A DNA stretch of 64,000 nucleotides from Armatimonadota bacterium. Its GTDB lineage: Bacteria; Armatimonadota; Fimbriimonadia; Fimbriimonadales; Fimbriimonadaceae. A model generated the notes under the pieces. The model had not been told where the DNA came from. It was given only the letters and a program-made list of their open reading frames with translations, and ran no database searches. Where the stretch lies: contig WGMG01000006.1 of assembly GCA_016125185.1 (NCBI GenBank), forward strand, positions 124,001 through 188,000, written 5' to 3'. Every line of letters starts with the position of its first letter. Position 1 is the stretch's first letter. The position numbers and the translations under genes were made by a program. This document shows, piece after piece, positions 43,275-52,111 of the stretch.

Positions 43275-43492
43275 GCCTGGCATTGATGATCGTTGCTTCC
43301 GCCCTCCTCATCGGGTGCGGAAGCAACGAACCTTCTCCCGAGCCAACGGCGGCCGAGAAGCAGACCATTTCCCAGTCGACTACCACTTGGACTCCTGGCA
43401 AGATCGACGCCTTTAAGAAGGCCCACGAACGCGCCCGCTCGGGTGCAGACAACGACGGACCGCCCACTTCGAGCGGCCAAAAGTCGAAGTAA
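43262..43492 (+). CDS. Small lipoprotein coupled to the prepilin gene
   Basis: A 76-residue product from GTG 43262, which lies inside the end of the prepilin gene. The signal '[19 protein letters not shown]' ends in the lipobox Leu-Ile-Gly-Cys; the mature part is only about 58 residues, rich in Pro, Thr, Ser and Lys. Similar short lipoproteins often follow H-X9-DG prepilin genes in related genomes (from general knowledge), which suggests a role in anchoring or assembly. Confidence 0.7.
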   Translation: MAKLSLALMIVASALLIGCGSNEPSPEPTAAEKQTISQSTTTWTPGKIDAFKKAHERARSGADNDGPPTSSGQKSK

Positions 43493-43498
43493 TCGAAC

Positions 43499-43525
43499 AT
43501 CCCCATCCGGCATCTGGATGGGGAT
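43499..43525. terminator. Hairpin after the prepilin-lipoprotein pair
   Basis: ATCCCCATCC (43499-43508) pairs with GGATGGGGAT (43516-43525). No T-run follows, so termination is uncertain. Confidence 0.5.
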
Positions 43526-43545
43526 ATCGACGGTAAATTAGAGTC

Positions 43546-44652
43546 GTGAGCGCGCTACTTCTTTGCTTGCTGGCTTCGTTGCAGACTGGCCCAGGTCCAA
43601 CCATTTCTAAGGACAAGCGCACCTCACCCGAAGAAATCGGTCGATTTTCATGGGGTGACGCCTCTATTCCCATTCAGGGCGAGGGGCAGGACTTTGCCGC
43701 ACCCTACGACAAGATCATGACCAATTATCTGCGGAAAGTTGGTGCGCCCGGCGGTGCGCTGGTGGTGTATTACCGAGGAAAGCAAGTCTATTCGAAGGGG
43801 TTTGGCTACGCGGATGTCGACACACAAAGTCCCTTCGAACCCAGCATGGCGAGCCGCATCTCCAGCGTCTCCAAATTCCTGACCCAAAGCGCCATTAAAA
43901 TCCTCATCGAAGACGGTCGCCTCGACAAGGACGAAAAGATCATGCCGATCCTCAAAAAGGGCGGGATTGTTCCCCTGACCCAACCCGACCCGCGGCTAAA
44001 AGACGTTACGATTCAACAACTACTCGACCATAAGTCGGGGCTTGAAGCCGGCCTCAATATCGGCGACTATACGTCTGCCGACACCATCAAACAGATGGGC
44101 CTGACCCAGCCCCTCGACACCAAGCAGGTCCTAGGTGTCATCCTCAGCCGAAAGCTCGAAGCCGACCCCGGCAAGACTGAGATCTATTCCAACTGCGGCT
44201 ACGCCTTGTTGGGGCAGATCATTGAAATCGTCTCCGGCCAGTCGTATGAGACGTTTGTGAAGGAAAATGTCATCGCTCCGGTCGTCAAGCCGGACCATTG
44301 GTTCGTCACGACCGCCAGCCGGACGGACAAGCGTCCGACCGAGCCGGACTACTATTCGACCCGCTCCTTGGCCACCTGGGACGCCTTCCATTGGAACATC
44401 TTTCAGGGCGCCGGTGGCTGGGTTGTCCCTACTAACGAGCTGGCCGACTTTTTCCAGCGCGTGTTCCCGGGCGAAGGGTGGGACTACACGCTTTTCGGCA
44501 GCTACATCGGCGCCGTCACCGTCATGAAGGTCCATGAAAACAGCCTGACTTACGCCGCGTCCGTCAACTATCGTCGGGGCAACGGGCCCAACGACAACGA
44601 AGTTCTCTACAACATGCTGGAGGAGGCCACCAAGAGCCTAACCCTGCCATGA
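43546..44652 (+). CDS. Secreted serine hydrolase of the beta-lactamase (class C-like) family
   Basis: A 368-residue exported protein with a signal peptide (residues 1-14). The catalytic Ser-x-x-Lys is Ser107-Val-Ser-Lys110, the second motif is Tyr-Ser-Asn ('TEIYSNCGYALLG'), and the fold region 'GAPGGALVVYYRGKQVYSKG' is typical. Members include esterases, DD-peptidases and D-aminopeptidases; true beta-lactamase activity should not be assumed. TAAATT (43534-43539) ends 6 nt before the GTG start, another leaderless arrangement. Confidence 0.88.
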   Translation: MSALLLCLLASLQTGPGPTISKDKRTSPEEIGRFSWGDASIPIQGEGQDFAAPYDKIMTNYLRKVGAPGGALVVYYRGKQVYSKGFGYADVDTQSPFEPSMASRISSVSKFLTQSAIKILIEDGRLDKDEKIMPILKKGGIVPLTQPDPRLKDVTIQQLLDHKSGLEAGLNIGDYTSADTIKQMGLTQPLDTKQVLGVILSRKLEADPGKTEIYSNCGYALLGQIIEIVSGQSYETFVKENVIAPVVKPDHWFVTTASRTDKRPTEPDYYSTRSLATWDAFHWNIFQGAGGWVVPTNELADFFQRVFPGEGWDYTLFGSYIGAVTVMKVHENSLTYAASVNYRRGNGPNDNEVLYNMLEEATKSLTLP

Positions 44653-44680
44653 ATCTATGTCACAATATCCGAGGTTAAAA

Positions 44681-45610
44681 ATGTCCAGCGACGCAACAGG
44701 AATTTTCATCAACGAGACCCACACTTCGGCCGCCATTTGGCAGTACCGAGTCGAGCGAATGATCCTCGAGGGAAAGACGCAGTACCAGACCTACCAAATC
44801 TGCGACATCCCGCGCTTCGGCAAGTCCCTGTTCCTGGACTACAACATCCAAACGTCCATTCTGGACGAGTACGTTTTTCATGAGTGTATGAGCCAGCCGG
44901 CCATGACGCTTCACCCCAACCCCAAGTCCGTCGTTGTTTGTGGCGGTGGCGAGGGCGCGACCCTGCGCGAGGCGCTGAAGCACAACACGGTCGAGAAGGC
45001 CATCATGGTCGATATCGACGAAGAATTGGTCGATATGGTGAAGGAGCACATGCCGGAGTGGCATCAGGGCGCGTTCGAGGACCCTCGCACCACCCTCCTC
45101 CACACCGACGCACGGCAATGGCTGGTTGACCACAAGGGCGCAGGATTCGACGTGATCCTGAGCGACCTGCCCAACCCCCATGAGGATGGCCCGGGCCAAT
45201 TCCTGTTTACGAAGGAATATTTCCAAATCGCGGCCGACGCGATGAGCGAGGATGGCGTGTTCGCCATGCAGGCGGGCTCGGCCAACGAGAACTACCCCGA
45301 ATGCATGGTCTCCTGCATTGAGACGCTGGAGAGTATGAAAGACGTTTTCCCCTATGTATACGGCTATTACGGTATCGTGTCCACCTTCTTCCAGCCGTGG
45401 GGCTTCGTGCTCGCGTCGAAGAAGCACGACCCAATGGCCCTGACGGTTGCCGAGATCGAAGATCGCTTTGCCAAGCGCGGCGTCAAGAATCGTTACTACA
45501 CCGGTCGCTTCCACCACGCCTGCTTCACCTTGCCGGAATATCTGGTTGAAGCTCAGAAGACCAGCGGTCGAATCCTCACCGATGCCGAGCCGTTTGTTTG
45601 GACGGCATAA
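44681..45610 (+). CDS. speE: Spermidine synthase
   Basis: SpeE transfers the aminopropyl group of decarboxylated SAM to putrescine (or a longer diamine). The 309-residue product has the N-terminal beta domain with 'SLFLDYNIQTSILDEYVFHE', the nucleotide loop 'VVCGGGEGATLREALKH', 'DARQWLVDH' and the catalytic 'FDVILSDLPNPHEDGP'. ATG 44681 is preferred because GAGG lies 7 nt upstream; ATG 44657 in frame would add eight residues. In place of the usual DSTDP motif it has Ser-Asp-Leu-Pro-Asn-Pro, as in some thermospermine-type or agmatine-using enzymes. Confidence 0.93.
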   Translation: MSSDATGIFINETHTSAAIWQYRVERMILEGKTQYQTYQICDIPRFGKSLFLDYNIQTSILDEYVFHECMSQPAMTLHPNPKSVVVCGGGEGATLREALKHNTVEKAIMVDIDEELVDMVKEHMPEWHQGAFEDPRTTLLHTDARQWLVDHKGAGFDVILSDLPNPHEDGPGQFLFTKEYFQIAADAMSEDGVFAMQAGSANENYPECMVSCIETLESMKDVFPYVYGYYGIVSTFFQPWGFVLASKKHDPMALTVAEIEDRFAKRGVKNRYYTGRFHHACFTLPEYLVEAQKTSGRILTDAEPFVWTA

Positions 45611-45658
45611 CCCCAGGAAATTAGGGACTTCTTAAAAAGTCGTTATATCGAAATACTT

Positions 45659-45679
45659 CCACCTTTTATCAAAAGGTGG
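45659..45679. repeat. Perfect hairpin upstream of the redox operon
   Basis: CCACCTTTT (45659-45667) pairs with AAAAGGTGG (45671-45679) around ATC. It lies 49 nt after the speE stop and 54 nt before the next gene. It may be an operator, or a terminator for speE lacking a T-run. Confidence 0.5.
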
Positions 45680-45733
45680 TATGGTTAGCCGTTGACGGCT
45701 GACAATCGTGGTCGTCGACCATTGGTTGTTGAA

Positions 45734-47152
45734 ATGAAACAGTGGGGAAGATACTCTTGGAGTCTCTTTGTTATAAGCGCCGGGCTCTTAGTCGCCAGTT
45801 GTAACAATTCGGATGCGACGTCGAGCGCGGTTCTGACGACCAATGCGCCGCCCCCCACGGCCACTGGCCCGATCGTTCCCAAACTTTCCGGCAACGTACC
45901 GACCGAAGTGACCGGTGCGAGCCCGACCAAGACGCCGGAAGAAAACCGACCATTCTTTGACCAGTTCAGTTGGCAGTCTTTTATCGCCCTCTGCTGGCCG
46001 ACCAATACCTCGAAGCGTGGCGTTCCGGCCAATCCGAACGACCCGGCGATGCTCCTGACAATGAAGAACACGACCCCGATCGTGTGGGTTAGCTATAAGA
46101 ATCAGTGGGACCTTTTCGCCCAGGGTAATAACCGTCCAAGTCCGTGGAACTCCTTTGACGACCCTATCAACCCGTGCCCGTCTGCCCATTCCATGACCCA
46201 CGTCTTCGGTTTGGCGAAGGGCGCGACACTTCCCAACGGCAAGGGCCTAACCGGCGACATCGACGAGGCTTTCTCGGTGCCCCTGGTCGATCAGCAGAAG
46301 AACTACGCGCTGTACGAGATTCGCTATAACCAGCCTCAGTACGACTTTATTCGGGGCAGCGACTCCGATCCAACAACTTGGATTTACCTGAAGAAGAACC
46401 TGATGACCCAGGAAATGAAGGGCGGCGGGACCGTGACGATGCCCATCAGCAATACGACGACTCCCGGAGCGATGCTGATCAAAGCGGCATGGAAGGTGAT
46501 CACCGCCGTCGATGATCCTAGCCGCTATTACATCATCGACGAGCCGGTCTTCGATCCGGTTTCTGGCAAGTGCATCAAGATGAAGCTCGGCCTGGTCGGC
46601 CTGCATATCGCGCAAAAGGTCGATGGCTTCTCCGAGTGGATTTGGTCGTCGTTCGAGCAGGTGGACAACGTTCCCGGTGCGCCGAACGCCCGCGCCCCGT
46701 ACTCGTTCAACAACGGAACGAGTACGCCAAAGACTGATCGCGGCTATGCCAACAAGCCGACTGGCACTGGCGCTTTGCCGGTCTCCCAACGCGTTCCTGT
46801 CCAGGTCACTCGGTTCAACCCGATCCCCACCACGCCGAAGGGTCTCAGCACCGTCGATCTCAACGCTCTTTACCAAAAGGCGGTCGGCAATGCTTGGCTG
46901 AAATACTACGAACTGGTCATCACCCAATGGCCAACCGACGATACCAGCTTCAAGTTGTATGGCTCTGGCGGAGGCATTTACCCCAAGGATTGTGGGGTCG
47001 CATTCCCCGTCGATGGTTGCGCCAACACGTCGATGGAGACCTACTTCCAGAGCAAGCTCGACGCTTCTACCTTCGGAAACTCCTGCATGAGTTGCCACTA
47101 CCAGGCACCGGGCACCGACTTTAGCTGGTCACTCCAGAACCGATCTCACTAA
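45734..47152 (+). CDS. Lipoprotein with C-terminal c-type haem motif
   Basis: A 472-residue lipoprotein starting at ATG 45734: 'LFVISAGLLVASC' ends in a lipobox. The long middle part is Pro/Thr-rich then beta-like, without a family I can name. Near the end 'NSCMSCHYQAPG' is a CxxCH haem-attachment motif, so it is probably a single-haem cytochrome with an unusual large N-terminal domain. First gene of a five-gene operon (next gene 12 nt away) that also encodes a PQQ-like propeller and a sugar-dehydrogenase-like propeller. Confidence 0.78.
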   Translation: MKQWGRYSWSLFVISAGLLVASCNNSDATSSAVLTTNAPPPTATGPIVPKLSGNVPTEVTGASPTKTPEENRPFFDQFSWQSFIALCWPTNTSKRGVPANPNDPAMLLTMKNTTPIVWVSYKNQWDLFAQGNNRPSPWNSFDDPINPCPSAHSMTHVFGLAKGATLPNGKGLTGDIDEAFSVPLVDQQKNYALYEIRYNQPQYDFIRGSDSDPTTWIYLKKNLMTQEMKGGGTVTMPISNTTTPGAMLIKAAWKVITAVDDPSRYYIIDEPVFDPVSGKCIKMKLGLVGLHIAQKVDGFSEWIWSSFEQVDNVPGAPNARAPYSFNNGTSTPKTDRGYANKPTGTGALPVSQRVPVQVTRFNPIPTTPKGLSTVDLNALYQKAVGNAWLKYYELVITQWPTDDTSFKLYGSGGGIYPKDCGVAFPVDGCANTSMETYFQSKLDASTFGNSCMSCHYQAPGTDFSWSLQNRSH

Positions 47153-47164
47153 TCAAGAATCACC

Positions 47165-48919
47165 ATGTCTTCCGCTCCCTCGCCTCCGGCCCCGCAGAAT
47201 TGGTTCATGTATCACGGCGGATACGATCATGCCGGCTACATTCCGCCCACGAGCACCAGCCTCAGCAGCTCCAACGTCAACTCCAGCACCTTTGGGCTCC
47301 TGAATTCGATCAACGTCTCGGGGCCGATCCTTTCGGTGCCCGCCGTCGTGGACGGATTCATTTACGTTGGAGTGGCCAATAGCCACAAAGCGCCTGGCTC
47401 AATCGGTGGCTCCATCCTAAAGATCAATATTCTGACGGGCGAGCAGATGGCCTCGTTCACCTGGCCCATCGAGATCGACGAACGCGACGCTCACGGCTTT
47501 ACGGGCATGGGTTGTACGCCGACCGTCATCAACAATTTCGTCTACTTCGTGGGCTTCAATGCCAAGTTGTATTGCCTCAATCAACTCGATCTTTCGCTGG
47601 TTTGGGTGACGGACCTACGCAATGCCGATCCGACGCATAACCAACCGATCACGAATACCGCGGGCACGCCGGACAATCCGGTTGCCGCCGGCTGGTCTAG
47701 CCCGCTGGTGGTGACTCTCAATATCAGTGGGGTCCAAACTCCCTGCGTGATACTTGGCATTGGGGAGGGTGAAAATCCATACCTTTACAGCTTCATTTAC
47801 TGCCTGAATGCCAAGACCGGAAACGTCATTTGGATCTACTGCACCTGTCAATTCATCACCGGTAAGCCGAATCCGGTTAATCAGCTTCCGGCGAGCGTGG
47901 TGACCGGCACTCCGCCCGCTCCCTTCACGGTCTTCAATGGGACCGAGGTGACGCGCGGTTGCTCAGTTTGGTCCGCCATCGCTTACGATCCCACCACTGG
48001 GTATTTGTATGCCACCACCGGTCAGCCAGCCTCGCCGACAAACCCGAATATCGACCAGGGTTTGCCATCGGTCGGCTGGTCGTCGGGCATCATGGCGCTT
48101 AATGCCGCGAATGGCAACTTCGTCGCCTTTTCCCAGATGCCCTCATCGACGGCCTATCGTCCGACGGATTTGGACGTTGACATCGGCTCAGCGCCGACCC
48201 TCTACACATTGCCAAGCGGACAACGAGTCGTGGCCGTCGGGTGTAAGAACGGCGGATTCATGGTCTGCGACGCCAAGACGCTCAAGGTCCTCAACGTCAC
48301 TTCGCTCTTGCCAAGGATGGCGAACGGCGACCAAATCCCGAGGATCGACCCTCACCCACCAGTGAGCGAGCAAAACACAGTCGCTCCGCTTGTGCCGAAC
48401 AACGTCTCTAACCAGAATTGGGGCGAAAACTACTTCGGGCCGTTCAACACCGCCGCTGTGCATCCGCCTAGCGGAACTCTCTTCATAGGTATTGGCGGCC
48501 CGAATTACCATCTTCAAGGTCCTGGCATCGACAGCGAAACGACCCCGTTCATGAAAGTGATTGACTGGGCCACGCTCAAAGATAAGTGGGCGCTGGACTC
48601 GCAAGATCCGCCCCACTATGCGAACGTGGGCGCGACGATGTACCAAAACCCGGGTGAAAGCGGTCTCAGTTCGCCCGCGGTGGTCAACGACGTCGTGTTC
48701 GTCACTACGTCTTGGGTTTCGATCTACGCGTATAAGGTTTCCGACGGGACGCCGTTGTGGTCCGACCAGATTGGCCAGCAAACCGGCGGCCTAAATGGTG
48801 GCTACGGCTACTGCCTCGGCCCCGCCATTTGGGGGAACTATGTCGTCGCTGGAGCGCTGATCCTTGGTTCGAATACGTCTCCTGGAGGAGTTCTCAATAT
48901 CTATGGTCTACTATCGTAA
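47165..48919 (+). CDS. PQQ-like beta-propeller protein
   Basis: A 584-residue protein made of PQQ-like blades ('ILSVPAVVDGFIYVGVANSH', 'YCLNQLDLSLVWVTDLRNAD', 'GNVIWIYCTC' and 'SSPAVVNDVVFVTTSW'). No obvious signal peptide: the N-terminus 'MSSAPSPPAPQNWFMYHGG' starts almost directly with the first blade, so it may be cytoplasmic, exported by an unusual route, or start further upstream. Quinoprotein dehydrogenases carry adjacent Cys-Cys and Trp stacking residues; none is clearly seen. Second gene of the operon. Confidence 0.78.
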   Translation: MSSAPSPPAPQNWFMYHGGYDHAGYIPPTSTSLSSSNVNSSTFGLLNSINVSGPILSVPAVVDGFIYVGVANSHKAPGSIGGSILKINILTGEQMASFTWPIEIDERDAHGFTGMGCTPTVINNFVYFVGFNAKLYCLNQLDLSLVWVTDLRNADPTHNQPITNTAGTPDNPVAAGWSSPLVVTLNISGVQTPCVILGIGEGENPYLYSFIYCLNAKTGNVIWIYCTCQFITGKPNPVNQLPASVVTGTPPAPFTVFNGTEVTRGCSVWSAIAYDPTTGYLYATTGQPASPTNPNIDQGLPSVGWSSGIMALNAANGNFVAFSQMPSSTAYRPTDLDVDIGSAPTLYTLPSGQRVVAVGCKNGGFMVCDAKTLKVLNVTSLLPRMANGDQIPRIDPHPPVSEQNTVAPLVPNNVSNQNWGENYFGPFNTAAVHPPSGTLFIGIGGPNYHLQGPGIDSETTPFMKVIDWATLKDKWALDSQDPPHYANVGATMYQNPGESGLSSPAVVNDVVFVTTSWVSIYAYKVSDGTPLWSDQIGQQTGGLNGGYGYCLGPAIWGNYVVAGALILGSNTSPGGVLNIYGLLS

Positions 48920-48940
48920 TCTCGGTTGGAGGGACGCGGC

Positions 48941-49474
48941 ATGCTGAGCGTCTTCCTTTTCGGCATCCTCACTGGGCTCGATAACTTTCAGTTGTCCTCG
49001 GCCCTCGGGCTATCCGGCATTCCCTGGCGTCGGAAATGGCTCGTCGTGAGCATCTTTGCCTTTTTCGAAATGGTCATGCCCGTCGTCGGTGTTCTCTTGG
49101 GCAATGGAATGAAGTTGGCTGTAGACAAAGTCGCGCCGTGGCTTGCCGCCAGTTTGCTCTTGGTCGTTGGACTGAGTCTCTTGGTACGTTCGCTTCGAAA
49201 CAAGCGCGAGATGGACTTCCTTTCAAAAGGCTGGCTCGTGGTGCCGCTTGCGTTTCTGATGAGCCTGGATAACCTGGCCGCAGGTGTTGGCTTGGGTGCG
49301 AATGCCGCATCGGTCGTCATGTCGGCGTTAGCAATGGGCCTTAGCGCCGTGTCGCTCTGCATCCTTGGATTGTTCGTGGGCGACAAGGTCCGACGCTTTG
49401 TCCCGACTCGAATCGAAATGGTAACTGGGTGCTGGCTGATCGGTCTGGCTATCTGCAAAATCGTCCTCGAATAG
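48941..49474 (+). CDS. MntP/TerC-like metal efflux membrane protein
   Basis: A 177-residue protein with six hydrophobic segments in two repeats of three. Acidic residues sit in the hydrophobic stretches 'FGILTGLDNFQLSSALGL' and 'AFLMSLDNLAAGVGLGANA' (Asp-Asn in each repeat), the signature of the MntP manganese-export fold. GGAGGG lies 8 nt before ATG 48941. Third gene of the operon; a metal (Mn, Ca or similar) may be needed by, or released near, the neighbouring propeller enzymes. Confidence 0.78.
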   Translation: MLSVFLFGILTGLDNFQLSSALGLSGIPWRRKWLVVSIFAFFEMVMPVVGVLLGNGMKLAVDKVAPWLAASLLLVVGLSLLVRSLRNKREMDFLSKGWLVVPLAFLMSLDNLAAGVGLGANAASVVMSALAMGLSAVSLCILGLFVGDKVRRFVPTRIEMVTGCWLIGLAICKIVLE

Positions 49475-49483
49475 CTTCTCGCC

Positions 49484-50785
49484 ATGAACTCCCCAACCGT
49501 CCAAAAAGTCTCCAAATCGGTCGTCGCTGAGAGGCTCTCGTTTCCCACCAGCCTGTGCTTCGACCCGGATGGGAATGCGTGGGTAGCGGAATCCGGCCTG
49601 CCTTGGGATGGCGCGCCCATCGGAGGCCGGGTGTCGCGAATCCACCCAAATGGTGTGTGTGAGGTCATCGCCTCCGACCTGCGCCACCCGGTCAACGGGC
49701 TCTGCTGGCTGGATGGCGCGTTGATCGTATCGGAAGGGGGCTACCCTGGGCGGATCAGCCGTCTGACGCCCGAAGGCGAGCGAACCACGATCCTCGATAA
49801 CCTGCCTGGCCTGGGGAACTATCACACGAACATGGTCGCGCCTGGGCCGGATGGAAAGCTCTACTTCAGTCAGGGGGCGCTCACGAACCTCGGCGTCATC
49901 GGACTCGATGCGTATCAGTTGGGATGGCTGGGGCATTTGCCGCACAACTGCGATGTTCCGGGCCTGGACGTGACGCTCGTCGGTCAAGGTTTCGAGACCC
50001 CCGATCCGCTTTCCTCGGTGCCCGACGCCCGAACCCAGACCGGCGCTTTTTCGCCCTTTGGAAGCAAGCACGAGCCGGGAGCTCGCCTTTCGGCCAGCCT
50101 GCCATGCACCGCCGCGATCATGCGATGCAACCCCGATGGAAGCGAATTGGAGTTGGTCGCGTGGGGCGTTCGTAACGCCTACGGACTTGGATTTCTGCCC
50201 GATGGACGGCTGATCGCCACAGACCAGGGTTCAGATGACCGCGGCAGTCGCTCGATCGGACATGCGCCAGAACTACTTTTCGAAATCAAAGAGGGTGCTT
50301 GGTATGGTTGGCCGGACTTCGTCGGCGGCGTGCCAGTAACCGACCCTCAATTCAAACCGACGCGGGGAGCCGATCTGGAATTCGTCCTCGCCAACCACGA
50401 CGAATTGCCCTCGCCCGAAGCGCCGCTAATGCGTCTACCGGTCAACTCGGCCGCGACAAAGTTCGACCGAATCCCTTCGACCGACCCGTCCTACCCAGGA
50501 CAGTTGCTCATCTGCCTCTTCGGTGACGAGAAGCCGATGACGGCGCCCGCCGGATTCCGGGTTGGCCGCAACATCTCCCGAATAGACCCGAGCGATTGGT
50601 CGCTTCATCCGTTGCCCGATCTCGAACTCTCCCGCCCGATCGATGTTCGCGTGAACCCGGTCGATGGAAGCATCTGGATTGTGGATTTTGGCGAATTCGA
50701 AATGGTCCCGCGCGGCGTCGATGCCCGAAGTGGCTCCGGCAAGGTTTGGCGCGTCGAGCCAGATGAACTCTTTTCTTCAACTTAG
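49484..50785 (+). CDS. Six-bladed propeller, sorbosone/glucose dehydrogenase-like
   Basis: A 433-residue protein of the GSDH/NHL type: 'LSFPTSLCFDPDGNAWVAES', 'LPGLGNYHTNMVAPGPDGKL' and 'VAWGVRNAYGLGFLPDGRLI'. The motif with conserved Arg-Asn and the following acidic loop binds PQQ and calcium in soluble sugar dehydrogenases. There is no signal peptide, as in the preceding propeller. Fourth gene of the operon, 9 nt after the MntP-like gene. Substrate unknown. Confidence 0.78.
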   Translation: MNSPTVQKVSKSVVAERLSFPTSLCFDPDGNAWVAESGLPWDGAPIGGRVSRIHPNGVCEVIASDLRHPVNGLCWLDGALIVSEGGYPGRISRLTPEGERTTILDNLPGLGNYHTNMVAPGPDGKLYFSQGALTNLGVIGLDAYQLGWLGHLPHNCDVPGLDVTLVGQGFETPDPLSSVPDARTQTGAFSPFGSKHEPGARLSASLPCTAAIMRCNPDGSELELVAWGVRNAYGLGFLPDGRLIATDQGSDDRGSRSIGHAPELLFEIKEGAWYGWPDFVGGVPVTDPQFKPTRGADLEFVLANHDELPSPEAPLMRLPVNSAATKFDRIPSTDPSYPGQLLICLFGDEKPMTAPAGFRVGRNISRIDPSDWSLHPLPDLELSRPIDVRVNPVDGSIWIVDFGEFEMVPRGVDARSGSGKVWRVEPDELFSST

Positions 50786-50801
50786 AACAAGGTCAACCAG
50801 C

Positions 50802-51038
50802 ATGAGTGTTTCCTTCCAAAACGACATTTTGCCTTTCCTCTACCCATGGCGGGAGCAGATGATGTGGCGTCTCGACCTCACCAGCTATCAGGATGTGAAG
50901 ATGAACGCACCGGCGATATGGGAGCAGATCGACCCCGCTAACGGCCCTGCGCAGATGCCGCCACCGCCGCTCCAGCCGCTCACGCCGGACGAGGTGTCGT
51001 TGTTCCAGCAGTGGATGAATTCCGGCTTTCCTCCCTAG
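50802..51038 (+). CDS. Small conserved protein closing the redox operon
   Basis: A 78-residue hydrophilic protein starting 'MSVSFQNDILPFLYPWREQM' and ending in Pro-rich 'MPPPPLQPLTPDEV' and 'FQQWMNSGFPP'. This pattern recurs in short proteins and C-terminal modules next to cytochromes and copper or quinone oxidases (from general knowledge); some forms carry a CxxCH, which is absent here. It lies 16 nt after the dehydrogenase-like gene. Confidence 0.6.
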   Translation: MSVSFQNDILPFLYPWREQMMWRLDLTSYQDVKMNAPAIWEQIDPANGPAQMPPPPLQPLTPDEVSLFQQWMNSGFPP

Positions 51039-51076
51039 TCGATCCCGCGATTCGTTGTGACACAATTTCGAGTATT

Positions 51077-51583
51077 GTGGTCATTCGAAAATTGGTTCCT
51101 GGCGATGCGAGAGCGTATCGTGAAGTGCGCTTGAATGCCCTGAAAAATGACCCAGGAAACTATGGCTCTACCTATGAGGAAGAGTCTAAAAGGGATAAGT
51201 TGGCCTTTGAAACTTATATTGAAACGCAATGCCCCGACCACGTGGTATTTGGTGCGTTCCAAGGTAGCGATTTAGTTGGTATTACGTCTTGGTTTCGCGA
51301 TGAGCGCTCGCGGCTACGGCATCGAGGAAAAATCACGCAGGTGTACCTCGCATCAGAATTCCGAGGGCGGGGGTTTTCAAAGCTTCTCGTCGGGGCGACG
51401 ATTGAAGACGCTTTCTCCAATCTGGAGATTGAATTACTGACCTTAGAAGTCGTTACGACCAATCTCCCGGCGGTTCGTCTCTATGAAAGCCTTGGATTCA
51501 AAACATACGGAGTCTTTGAAAGGTATTTCAAAACTGGTGCAGAGTATCTTGACCAAAGATTCATGGTTCTGGCGAGGCCCTAA
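51077..51583 (+). CDS. GNAT family N-acetyltransferase
   Basis: A 168-residue acetyltransferase from GTG 51077. Motif A for acetyl-CoA binding is 'QVYLASEFRGRGFSKLL' (R-G-x-G-F variant of R/Q-x-x-G-x-G/A), and the C-terminal 'NLPAVRLYESLGFKTYGV' matches the RimI-like class. CACAAT preceded by TG lies 10 nt upstream. Codon choice is visibly more A/T-rich than in neighbours, so recent transfer is possible. Its stop overlaps the stop of the convergent gene. Confidence 0.88.
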   Translation: MVIRKLVPGDARAYREVRLNALKNDPGNYGSTYEEESKRDKLAFETYIETQCPDHVVFGAFQGSDLVGITSWFRDERSRLRHRGKITQVYLASEFRGRGFSKLLVGATIEDAFSNLEIELLTLEVVTTNLPAVRLYESLGFKTYGVFERYFKTGAEYLDQRFMVLARP

Positions 51584-52074
51584 GCCAGCTCGACTTCCTT
51601 ATTGCATCGCGCCGCCAACTCTTCGATGATCAGATGGTACGGCGTCTCCAGTCCGTTGCGCTCCCAGCCAATCGGGACCTTCAGCGGCCCCGACACGATG
51701 TAAGCGAAGGGCTTGATCGTAAACGTCCCTTTATCCAAAATCAACTGAGCCTTGTCGCCCTTCAGCGTGATCTTCTTTACCGACGAGTAGGGAACCGCCT
51801 TGATCGACGTTCCTGACACGATGTCCATGCGGTCGTCGAGCAACACAAACTCGCTCGCGTTGGCCCGAATATGCGCCATCTCGGCGTAGGCGCTTCGCCC
51901 TAAATTGAATACAGCGCTCGCCGCATTTTTCACCGTCTCCGAGATGCCCTGCATGTCCACGGACTGCGGCTCGGTCGCCGCACGGCCACTCGCCTTGGCG
52001 TCCGACTTGAGTCGTCCCGCCTCGGTCTGAAACCATCTGATTGCTTCGCCTGGCTTGTACCGCACGATTTCCAC
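51580..52074 (-). CDS. Hypothetical soluble protein
   Basis: A 164-residue product without signal or membrane segment. 'SVDMQGISETVKNAASAVFN' is helical and 'FVLLDDRMDIVSGTSIKAVP' looks like a small beta/PH-like module. No family named. TAAAAT (52086-52081) ends 6 nt before the GTG start, again leaderless. Confidence 0.55.
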   Translation of the reverse strand: MEIVRYKPGEAIRWFQTEAGRLKSDAKASGRAATEPQSVDMQGISETVKNAASAVFNLGRSAYAEMAHIRANASEFVLLDDRMDIVSGTSIKAVPYSSVKKITLKGDKAQLILDKGTFTIKPFAYIVSGPLKVPIGWERNGLETPYHLIIEELAARCNKEVELA

Positions 52075-52111
52075 TGGACTATTTTACGGAATCCTCCAAA
52101 TGGCGGTTGCA

